From Lineus longissimus (Eukaryota > Nemertea > Pilidiophora > Heteronemertea > Lineidae), in contig NC_088309.1 in the NCBI RefSeq assembly GCF_910592395.1, forward strand, positions 17,796,599 through 17,860,598: a stretch of DNA of 64,000 nt, in the 5' to 3' direction. Positions 56,011 through 64,000 of this stretch are shown one piece after another. Position 1 is the stretch's first letter, and every line of letters starts with the position of its first letter. The notes under the pieces were generated by a model. The model was given only the letters and a program-made list of their open reading frames with translations, was not told where the DNA came from and made no database searches. A program made the translations under genes and the position numbers.

Positions 56011-56363
56011 GTAAGATTATTACAGCTTCAATGTCCTGAGAATGTCAAGTATTTTTCAGGTGGAACTCGCATTGTCTGCAACAAGCCACACACCAGTACA
56101 GCATTATTGACTGGATTAATTTGCGCCAGTTACATTAATGCCCAAGTCGTCTTCCATCCACATATGATTCATCGCGGGGAATATTTAATGGTTCGAAGTC
56201 CTTTGGGAGGAAAACTATGAATGATATTTCCGTACAAGATGGGCAACTATCGCAATCGAACTGAGTGAATATTTTTGATATTTGCCAAATGAGCTATATG
56301 AAATGCCCGTCCGAAACCTTAAATGCATTTTGTTTTACAGGGCCAGGAAACCGCTGCTAAACT

Positions 56364-58469
56364 ATGAACAACCCCGACGACTCGTATAGCCAATCAATGG
56401 AACGCCTTGCGATAGGACGCGACACATCATTTTCAGAAGAGAGCGATCATGACTTCCATGAAGAGGACGGAGAATATGTTTCTTCCAAATACCAAGGTGG
56501 TTTTATGAGCAGCATACAGGAGTTGTATACATCATCTGAATTATGTGACGTTACCCTAAAAGCTGAGGATTGCGAAGTCAAGGCACACAAGTTGGTTCTG
56601 GCAACAGTGGGATACTTCCACGCCATGTTCACGAAGCCTTGGAAAGAGAAAGCACACGACAATGTCCAAATGGAAGGCCTCACGGGCTTTGGTCTAAAAG
56701 CCCTTGTTGACTTTGTTTACAAGGGGAAAATGAAAATACGGGTCGATTACATCAGAGATGTTCTTGATGCAGCACGTCATTGCCAATTTGACCACTTGAC
56801 CAAGGTCTGCGAAAGTTATCTTCTGGAGGTATACAAGGCGAATGAAGAGACATACCAGGAAATTATTTCAGTTGCTAAGGAATATGATCTGATTGCAAAA
56901 ATAGTCGAAAAATGTGAGGATTTTTTCAAGATCAACGTCACTGTTGGAAGGGAGAACTACGTTGAGATCATAAAGGCTGCGAAGGCCTGCCAATCTGAGG
57001 TCATGTTGAAATCGGTGATCGACTACACAAGATGCAATACTCTTCCTGATGACGCTGTCACAGCTGCGCTGGAGAGGTTCGATGAAGCCGACATCAAAAA
57101 CCTTCTCCTGGGTCGTAGTGGTCTGGACGTAACAAGTCACGCGGTGGAGTTCCTTGTCCGTTGGATTGAACACAATGAGGAAGAAAGGTTAGATTTACTT
57201 CCTGGACTTTTCAAATCAGTAAACCTGATGGCCTTCGTCGGAGAAACTTTGCAGTACATTTCTGCTATGAAGTATATCAAAAGTAGCAAGGACTGTCAAA
57301 CTCTGATACGTCAAGTAAGCGAAGACGTGGAAAGAGGGACATATTTGTTGAGCTTACTCCCGCACGAGTATATTGTTCTTCGGGATATCAATGACCCCAA
57401 GGCCATGCCTGTAGGACAAAAGATACCCGAGGTCGAGATGAAAGGAAGACAGGAGGAGACGAACTTCAGGCTTACCGATGACATTGCGGCAACTGTTTAC
57501 GAAGACGTCCTCTACGTATGTGGTTCACATTGGAGTGAGGCTGTCAGCAAAGATGCCCCCGGTGTTTCGTCACAAAGTAAAACGTCACTTTATTGCTATA
57601 AGGTCGATTTCCTTCGCCATCAGTGGACACAGATAGCCTCCCTTGAGAACGCCCGGTGTCATCACAGTCTGACTGGTCTGGACGGCTCAATATATTCCAT
57701 TGGTGGTAGGAAGCCTAACGGACCGGATTATTCTGGATTTGGACAAACCCGCGGCGTAGGCCTATGTGCTGTTGATGTTTATAGCCCATCCAATGACACA
57801 TGGAGTGTGGGGGAGCCATTCCCAAGAAAGGTGTTTAACCATGCTGCAGCAGTGTTAGATGGCAAGATGTATGTCAGTGGAGGCTTCACAGGTAGTCACC
57901 TTGTCCACCATGATTTCTCCGTAATGCCAGGACCATCACCATCACCATCCGATAGTTTCGAATGCTTTGACCAAGCTACAAAAAAGTGGGAACGAAAAGC
58001 CAATTTGCTCCAACCGACCAATGGACATCAACTTGTCGCAAGTGGACTCGCCCTGTATCAGCTAGCGGAGAACCTGGGCAATGAAATCCAGCGCTACTGC
58101 CCAAAAAATGACCAATGGACTAAGTTGGTGCTGAAGCCTTCGCTGCCTCTGACATACAAACGTATCTCTTTAGGCGCCGCCGTCCCCGTTTGTGCATGCA
58201 ACGATTGCATCTATATCATTGTGGGGCTAGACGATGTTCACATTATAGGACACCGTTGGTGGAGAGCACATCAACTTCTATTCAGGTACAACACTAAAAC
58301 GGAAGAGGTTGACATGCTTCAAAGGCAAAAACTTTTGACAAATCAAAAATTCTCTGAAGCGTCGCATTCGAGGGTTTCTGCCTGTCCTTGCTGCTTCATT
58401 GTCCATTGCAGCAAGCGCACAATCGAACTCTTCTACGAACAGATCATGCTTGAAAGTCAGTCATGCTGA
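56364..58469 (+). CDS. BTB-BACK-kelch (KLHL-type) protein
   Basis: A 701-codon uninterrupted frame, preceded by an in-frame TAA two codons upstream and a 3' splice site at 56340, so the start is well supported and a 5' UTR intron likely. KLHL proteins are usually substrate adaptors for cullin-3 ubiquitin ligases. An acidic N-terminus (1-50) is followed by BTB (about 56-155: SELCDVTL, VKAHKLVLA, FTKPWKEK), BACK (about 160-320) and a kelch region (about 380-690) with blades at DVLYVCGSHW, GSIYSIGGRK, GKMYVSGGFTG and CIYIIVGLDD. The Gly-Gly doublets are eroded in some blades (GLALYQLAE, IIVGLDD). Insertions are Pro/Ser-rich (PGPSPSPSDSF) and Cys-rich near the end. The specific KLHL subfamily and substrate are not assignable. 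Confidence 0.9.
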   Translation: MNNPDDSYSQSMERLAIGRDTSFSEESDHDFHEEDGEYVSSKYQGGFMSSIQELYTSSELCDVTLKAEDCEVKAHKLVLATVGYFHAMFTKPWKEKAHDNVQMEGLTGFGLKALVDFVYKGKMKIRVDYIRDVLDAARHCQFDHLTKVCESYLLEVYKANEETYQEIISVAKEYDLIAKIVEKCEDFFKINVTVGRENYVEIIKAAKACQSEVMLKSVIDYTRCNTLPDDAVTAALERFDEADIKNLLLGRSGLDVTSHAVEFLVRWIEHNEEERLDLLPGLFKSVNLMAFVGETLQYISAMKYIKSSKDCQTLIRQVSEDVERGTYLLSLLPHEYIVLRDINDPKAMPVGQKIPEVEMKGRQEETNFRLTDDIAATVYEDVLYVCGSHWSEAVSKDAPGVSSQSKTSLYCYKVDFLRHQWTQIASLENARCHHSLTGLDGSIYSIGGRKPNGPDYSGFGQTRGVGLCAVDVYSPSNDTWSVGEPFPRKVFNHAAAVLDGKMYVSGGFTGSHLVHHDFSVMPGPSPSPSDSFECFDQATKKWERKANLLQPTNGHQLVASGLALYQLAENLGNEIQRYCPKNDQWTKLVLKPSLPLTYKRISLGAAVPVCACNDCIYIIVGLDDVHIIGHRWWRAHQLLFRYNTKTEEVDMLQRQKLLTNQKFSEASHSRVSACPCCFIVHCSKRTIELFYEQIMLESQSC

Positions 58470-58989
58470 AATGGCTACAGGACGAAAAGTTGTTTTGAAG
58501 CCATCCATCTTTATTCTACAACATAAAGCTTTGTTTTTACTGACTGAGAGCGCAGTCGCAGGGTACGTAAAATGAAAATTAAGACACGTTTGTATTAAAG
58601 TTAAATTTGAAAACAAATTGTGCATGGGGTCATGTAGAGTCATTACCGAGGTGTAGTTAGTTTCACACTTCATATGAACATATCTGTACGCATGTAAATG
58701 CATTACCTAGTTGCATTTGTCTCACCCGTAGCGGCTTTTCAATTTTCAAAATAAATGGAGTACCACTGTGGGTGAGGAACGTGTCTGTAGGGCGGCTGTA
58801 AAACAAAGACGCCTTAGGCCATATTTTACATATTTGGTTCGCCAATTTTTATGTTGTAACTTATTAAAATTTGATATCGGGCCCTCGATATCAATCTCAT
58901 TGAAATTTTGAATTATCAAACCACATCACAAAATCTCTCTTTGTGAAACTCTGCAATGGTAGGGATCATTTCTTGCTGAGAGTTGAGCT

Positions 58990-60310
58990 GTTCTTATGGT
59001 GCAGTGTCCGTCATTCGTTGTCGTCATAGCAAGGCACGTTTTGCGATTGCTGGAGCTATCGACTTGAAACTTGGTACAAATGTTCCCCTACGAAACCTGG
59101 GAGACTAAATTTAAGTCCGGTTCGATTCCTGATTTTACCAGCAGGTGGCTAAAACAGAAAACAGAAAAAGTGCAACATCTCCCCATCTCCCTGGCCATTC
59201 TAAGGACTCGATCATTACCCAATTTTTATCAAAAGTACACATAATGGCGATACATTACATATCAGGTGGCTTTCTAATTTCATGTATACTCTGATTTGAC
59301 ATATACTTTTCAAGGTCACAGAGGTCAAATACCGTAAATTAGCAGATGGTGGCATTTTTGTTACTACTGGAGCCATTGACTTGAGACTTGGTACATACAG
59401 ATATGTACATGTAGCCCTATAAATTTCGGTCAAGTTCGATTCCAGGTGGCCAAAATCGAAAAAACTGAAACGGCTTGATCAGTGGTAAATTTTTATCATA
59501 CGACTTGAAACGACTGGGAGATCAAAATTCAGTCCGGTTTAACCTGATATTGCCACCAGGTGGCTAAAATCAAAAACACAAAAAGTGCTATATTTCCCCG
59601 ACTAAAGGGCAGAGACCTGTATTCATCCACGACCGGAAGTCACATAGAGCTTATCAAAATGTCAAGTTGTGGTAAATACATGGCTGGGATGGACCAAAGT
59701 GGAATTAATTCTCAATCTGTGGTTGATTCTTAATCTACAGAGTCAGGCCATCACAGAAATATGCTTTTTGATAATATATTTAAGAAAATGTGGTCTCACT
59801 GGTCAGTTTAGAACTTGTACTTTGACAGGGCCATATCAATGCGCCAGTGACGTTTTGATGGACATGGTGTACGGAAATCTTTTTTTCTCAGGCAATCGGT
59901 ATTGGAATTTTTTAAAACTTTATTATGCTATTGGCAAAGGGTTCTTCTTGACACATATAAAATTTTGTGCAGATTGATTGGTCCAATGAGTACTTTTTTT
60001 ACCAAAACCTATGCACAACAATGTACACGTAATGTACACATGTTTTAATAGAGGACTTTGGCCTAAAATGTTTATCGTTGGTACTTGTTATGACGATGCA
60101 CGACATGTCACAGCTTTTGATTTGACCTACTTTTCAAGGTCACAGAGGTCATAGTGTAAATGGGTTGATGGTGGTACGTTTGGTGACTCCTAGAGCTATT
60201 GATGTCAATTTGGTACACTGTGGTATGAAACTTTGTAGACTATCTTCAGGTCCGATTCTATTCCTGCTTTGGCCACGAGGTGGCTAAAATCGAAATCAAT
60301 AACATATGTT
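58990..60310 (-). repeat. array of about 300-bp repeat units, minus orientation
   Basis: Reverse-orientation relatives of the 62577-63460 units. 'ttttcaaggtcacagaggtc' occurs at about 59310 and 60132 (the complement of 'gacctctgtgaccttgaaaa'). 'gcaaggcacgttttgcgatt', 'ttgagacttggtacatacag' and 'ccaggtggctaaaa' are each repeated, with spacings near 300 bp. Strongly diverged. Two units appear separated by unique sequence (about 59590-60090). Confidence 0.7.
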
Positions 60311-60787
60311 ATTGTTTTGTCAGTGAGGGAGGGAGGTGAGTAGAATGGCCCTGGTCATTTCATATAGGTCTTTTCATAAAACAGATCCTCCAAGCTGTAT
60401 TGCAGATGGAATCAGAAGTAGGAGTTATTTATTTATCATTTCTTCACAGCCCACAATAATAGATCTTTGGGGACTTGCATGACAGGAAAACACTTACATG
60501 TATCCACATGCACATGTAGGCCTAATGTTGAAATGAAATATAATGAAAACTGAAAATCATTTATCAATTTGACATATATTCTGTAAATAATCATTGTTGG
60601 TAAGTGTAAATATGGTAGATGCACAATACAATGCAAAAAAATTTCACTGCGTTTTAACTGAAATGTACAATACCATGTAAATCCATGAAAATGACTTCAG
60701 AAATTAATGATATAATTTCAGTAAATGATTACAGAAATTTGTCAATTAGTTTCATCCTGAGACAAGTACATTTTTACCATACATTAA

Positions 60788-61079
60788 AGGGACAACTTTG
60801 GCATGGGATAGGTGGACAGGAGGATGATACCCCTGCTTGTCACCGTAGTGTCACAAGAAAATTATCCGATGATGATTTCCACGTAGTGTTGGGAGGCGGT
60901 TTTTATGAAATAAGGCCGGAAAATTTCAGGTACATATAGGCTCACAGTTACATTTTGTTCTAAACTGCAGTTTTTGCAGTGCAATGATTTTTCGATTAGT
61001 CCGTTTGGAGAGGTCATGGCCCAGCAGGAAGCTTTTTCCATATGAAAAACAATACATAGCTCATGCCCAAGTTGTCCCT
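60788..61079. mobile_element. 292-bp MITE with TTAA target duplication
   Basis: AGGGACAACTTTGGCATGGG at the left is mirrored by CATGCCCAAGTTGTCCCT at the right, with TTAA at 60784-60787 and 61080-61083. TTAA duplications are made by piggyBac- and Kolobok-type elements; the AGGG start fits Kolobok better. No coding capacity. Confidence 0.8.
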
Positions 61080-61342
61080 TTAAGGAGGTGTAACAGAAAT
61101 AACTGCCCTGGCGGACAGTTCCTGCTTTATCCTGGTAAGATGGTGCTAGTGCAAATTTGACAAAGAGGTAGAATATTTGTTGTAGTAACTCTGAACATAC
61201 ATGTATACATTAGTAATGACCTTGCAATCATTCCTGCTTCTTCTGGGCAGTTTATATTACGCATAACCAAAGTAAAAAGACTCCTGGACATATAATGACA
61301 AAACGTGCCACTTATTAGTGAAATTTAAGAGATTGATCCCTT

Positions 61343-61522
61343 TGAGCGGACACCTCTCTATTGGGGACACCCTCTCCATTAAGGACACTAGTTTTGGTCC
61401 CAAATTAATTGGGCGTTTCCATTCAATTTTACCTGTCTCTAATTAGGACATCTCTCTTTTAAGGACAGCACTTACACATGACTTATCAGTCCCAAGGGTG
61501 TCAATAAAGGAGAGTTCTACTG
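61343..61522 (-). mobile_element. family-A MITE, reverse-orientation copy
   Basis: Reads as the complement of 250-427: 'ggacacctctctattgggga' at the left, 'gagttctactg' at the right. The left terminus is eroded. It lies about 135 bp from another copy (61659-61836), giving an inverted pair. Confidence 0.7.
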
Positions 61523-61658
61523 TGTATTCTTCTGAGGTAGATTGTGCACTGCTCGGATAGTTTTATTAAAGGTCTCTACATTTTGAGCAAAATCTATTGT
61601 TCCGTCCAAACAAAAAGTACTTTCTATTGTCAGGCTCCATTGGGGCAACATATTGATA

Positions 61659-61836
61659 CAGTAGAACCTCGCTATTAAGGACACCCTCAGGACTGACAAG
61701 TGCTGTCCTTAATAGAGAGGTGTCCCGATTAGAGAGGTCAAATTGAACAGAAACAACCAATTTGGGACCAAAACTAGTGTCCTTAATAGAGAGGTTGTCC
61801 TTAATAGAAGGATGTCCGCTAACAGAGGTTCCACTG
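61659..61836 (+). mobile_element. family-A MITE, TA-flanked copy
   Basis: 178 bp from CAGTAGAACCTCGCTATTAA to GAGGTTCCACTG, flanked by TA (61657-61658, 61837-61838). Highly similar to 250-427. Confidence 0.82.
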
Positions 61837-61949
61837 TATCTGTTTTCTTACAAAGTAGAAAGCTTCAATAACTACATTGTATACCAGAAACAATAGTCAA
61901 AGATTTTTCTGTTATTCATGGAAGGTTATGGTCAGGATGCAATTTCAAT

Positions 61950-61996
61950 ACATAATATAATATAAAACGATATTTGTATGGCGCCGCTCATGTATA
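61950..61996 (-). mobile_element. 3' tail of the CR1/L2-like LINE family
   Basis: On the minus strand this reads 'acatgagcggcgccatacaa' then 'atatcgttttatattat', matching the last 48 bp of the LINE at 4824-5938. Only the extreme 3' end is recognisable, consistent with severe 5' truncation. Confidence 0.7.
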
Positions 61997-62576
61997 ACTT
62001 CAGTTTTTGATACTGCACAATTTGTATTTTTACCTCGAGAGAGGGGCTACACATGAGTGGGCTGCTGGCATAATCAATGTTGTAAAATGCTACTGACATT
62101 TTGTGCGAATCCACACATTCACCAGAAAATGCCAAACTATTTCAACCAGTGCTCCTGTCACATGTTTGAGGACTTTTAATCAGCAGAAGGTGAAGACCAG
62201 ATTCATACATCAGATGGTGCGAACTGTTATCAGAAAGAACTTTGTAATTCGTGGCAAAATTTAATCAAGAAACAATATATTGGACACTTATTCTGTAAGT
62301 TGTTATAAAATGAAATATTTTGGTTTGACATGTTTGATAAATTAATTATGCCAAGTAATTTCTCCCAACTCAAAGTTGATCAAGGTAGCGAACTGGCCTG
62401 CACCATTGCAATCAAGTGCTACAAAGGCAATGAAATGGCCAGGGCCATTGTGCTCACCTCATGTGGAGGAAAGATGGATAAAGAGCATGGTATTGCGTCA
62501 TGTAGTGTTAGGTTTGATGTAGGTCCAAGCAATTACAATTTCCCCAAAATGGCCAATTTACAGTACATTCGTCCTC

Positions 62577-63460
62577 TGTGACCTTGAAAAGTAGGTCAAA
62601 TCAAAGAAGACCCGGGTGACACATTGAATAGTTGTTAGAATTAGATGTACCTATGATATAAAATTGGTGCCAATCGGGCAAGTCATTACTAGGAATAATG
62701 GCATTTTGAAGAATTTAGGATTTGGCCCCCTCCCTGGAGGCCAAACGGCAAATCAGATCGCACCAAACTTCGGTACCTAAGATCACCTGACCAAGGGGTA
62801 CATGTGTACTTAATTTGTGATCAATAGTCATTGCAGTTAAGAAACGTGCCATAGTTACGGCCTGACAGCGAATTTACGCCATTTGACCTCTGTGACCTTG
62901 ACAAGAAGGTCAAATTAAAAACCTGTGTGACATATACTGTATGGTGGTTAGATGTACCCATGATATCAAATTGGTGGCAATCGGGCAAGAAGTTAAGGAA
63001 TAATCACATTTTTAAGGTTTTTGGATTTTGCCCCCTGGTGGTCAAGTGGTGAATCATATTGGACCAAACTTCGGTCCCTGAGATCACCTGACTAAGGGGT
63101 AAATGTGTACCAAATTTGGTATCAATAGTCATTGCAGTTTAGAAACGTGCCATCGTTACATCCTAACGGCCAATTTACACCATTTGACCTCTGTGACCTT
63201 GAAAAGGAGGTCAAATCAAAAACCCGGAGGATATATGATGCACCTTTGCTAGAAGTACCTACCATATTTTTTTCAAAATTTCCCGATTACTATTAAGGGA
63301 GATATTGCATATTTTCACTTTTAACGTTTGGCCCCCTGGTGGCCAAACCATGAAACGAATCGGACCGAAACTTGGTCTCCAAGGTGTCATTACATAAGGG
63401 TACATGTGTACCAAGTTTCAACTCAATAGCTCTAACAGTTACGAAACGTGCCCTGCTAAC
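62577..63460 (+). repeat. three tandem units of about 305 bp (putative Helitron-like core)
   Basis: Unit starts are marked by 'cctctgtgaccttgaaaag' at about 62575, 62887 and 63188. Within each unit follow 'atcaaattggtggcaatcgg', 'ccccctggtggccaa', 'accaaacttcggtc' and 'gcagttaagaaacgtgcc'. Units are diverged from one another. The same units in reverse are at 58990-60310. An 83-codon frame just upstream (62330-62581) ends in the first unit and shows no family. Confidence 0.85.
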
Positions 63461-63468
63461 GGACGACG

Positions 63469-63545
<77 letters not shown>

Positions 63546-63560
63546 ACGACGGACGCCACG
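63456..63560 (+). repeat. (GAC)n microsatellite
   Basis: Over 25 consecutive GAC/CGA triplets bounded by 'acggacgacgga' on both sides. It yields spurious poly-Arg frames on both strands. It sits between the 305-bp units and a terminal hairpin. Confidence 0.97.
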
Positions 63561-63565
63561 GTATG

Positions 63566-63600
63566 GGATAAGCTCACCTCTGCTAAGAGGTGAGCTAAAA
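63566..63600 (+). repeat. terminal hairpin of the repeat element
   Basis: 'agctcacctct' and 'agaggtgagct' form an 11-bp perfect stem with a 4-nt loop (gcta) followed by A-rich DNA with CTAA. Its position after tandem core units and a microsatellite resembles the 3' end of Helitron-derived HINE/pearl elements. That class is inferred. Confidence 0.65.
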
Positions 63601-64000
63601 AGTGAAGGAACAACCATTTTACTTCTATCTTTACCTAAAACATCAATTCTACCTAACAGCTGACTACATTACGAGATTACATGAGATGCGCACGCATATC
63701 AACCCAGAATGCAATTCGACGCGCAAGATCCAAGATGGATGCAACTTTTTTCTAAAGAGTTCTTTGTTCGATTGTTTTTTAGAGCCGTTCTCTTCTCTGC
63801 GGCGAAGAGGGGCTCACGTTTTTTCAGGTTGGTATCTTTAGATCACGGGGGACCGCGGTCGCCTTTTGGTCCAGTCTATTCGACTTGGTGTGATCGTTTT
63901 TTGGTGTGGCGTTACTCGTGCGCGGGTAGAGGTCGCCGCCCGCAGTGCAGCAGCCTCGTTTTCACTTTGCCGCGATTTGTTACAAACACGTGAGCAGAAG
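63601..64000. other. no gene recognised at the window end
   Basis: CpG-richer DNA toward the end (63840-63970). A 94-codon frame (63709-63993) has no recognisable domain. It could be the 5' edge of a gene beyond the window; there is no evidence either way. Confidence 0.35.

Noticed and set aside
63293-63613. Poly-arginine protein frames on both strands
   Set aside because: They are translations of the (GAC)n microsatellite.

Overview
This is eukaryotic, animal nuclear DNA. Genes are split by GT-AG introns of roughly 0.25-1.2 kb, polyadenylation signals follow the genes, and much of the intergenic and intronic DNA is transposon debris and minisatellite. The protein set (neuroligin-like adhesion protein, mitochondrial-clan P450, sperm/ciliary ODF3-type protein, cholesterol-25-hydroxylase-like enzyme, BTB-kelch protein, rhodopsin-family GPCR) and the frequent gtacatgta and taggccta words suggest a marine invertebrate such as a lophotrochozoan, echinoderm, hemichordate or cephalochordate. 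The sequence alone does not fix the phylum.

Layout. 0-14.3 kb is a repeat landscape built around two direct copies of a 3.1-kb duplicon (1.2-6.1 kb and 11.2-14.3 kb) and a rearranged partial third copy (6.1-6.65 kb). The left duplicon carries a 445-bp MITE and a 5'-truncated CR1/L2-like LINE that the right copy lacks. Between the duplicons, on the minus strand, lie a secreted LamG-like gene (8.4-9.3 kb), a PAN/apple-like terminal exon (7.15-7.4 kb) and a duplicated short signal-peptide ORF. 14.8-17.4 kb holds an 815-bp Tc1/mariner-like non-autonomous element and a foldback element whose arms are made of a 21-bp minisatellite. 18.2-19.3 kb is an intact intronless fatty-acid-hydroxylase (CH25H-like) gene with a TATA box. 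19.3-30.6 kb is gene-poor and includes a 1.5-kb array of 52-bp units and a 0.6-kb array of 43-bp units.

30.67-33.3 kb is a four-exon ODF3/CIMAP1A gene that I could splice completely to 254 codons. 35.3-36.1 kb is a 20-bp minisatellite. 36.46-43.0 kb is a ten-exon neuroligin-like gene that has lost the catalytic serine; its introns contain at least two TIR elements. 45.1-52.2 kb is an eleven-exon mitochondrial-type P450 spliced to 561 codons, whose exon 6 is wedged between two copies of one palindromic MITE family. A convergent intronless GPCR follows (52.7-53.7 kb, minus). 54.4-55.4 kb carries a 445-bp TIR element and a tRNA-derived SINE. 56.36-58.47 kb is an intronless-CDS BTB-BACK-kelch gene. 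59-63.6 kb is dominated by about 300-bp repeat units in opposite orientations, ending in a (GAC)n tract and a 3' hairpin that resemble Helitron-type (HINE/pearl) elements.

The host genes share no obvious pathway, and each appears to be an independent transcription unit. The most informative content is the record of mobile-element activity: paired empty and filled sites, MITEs next to splice sites, and minisatellites grown from splice-donor sequence. All coordinates and splice joins were worked out by eye from reading frame and splice consensus.
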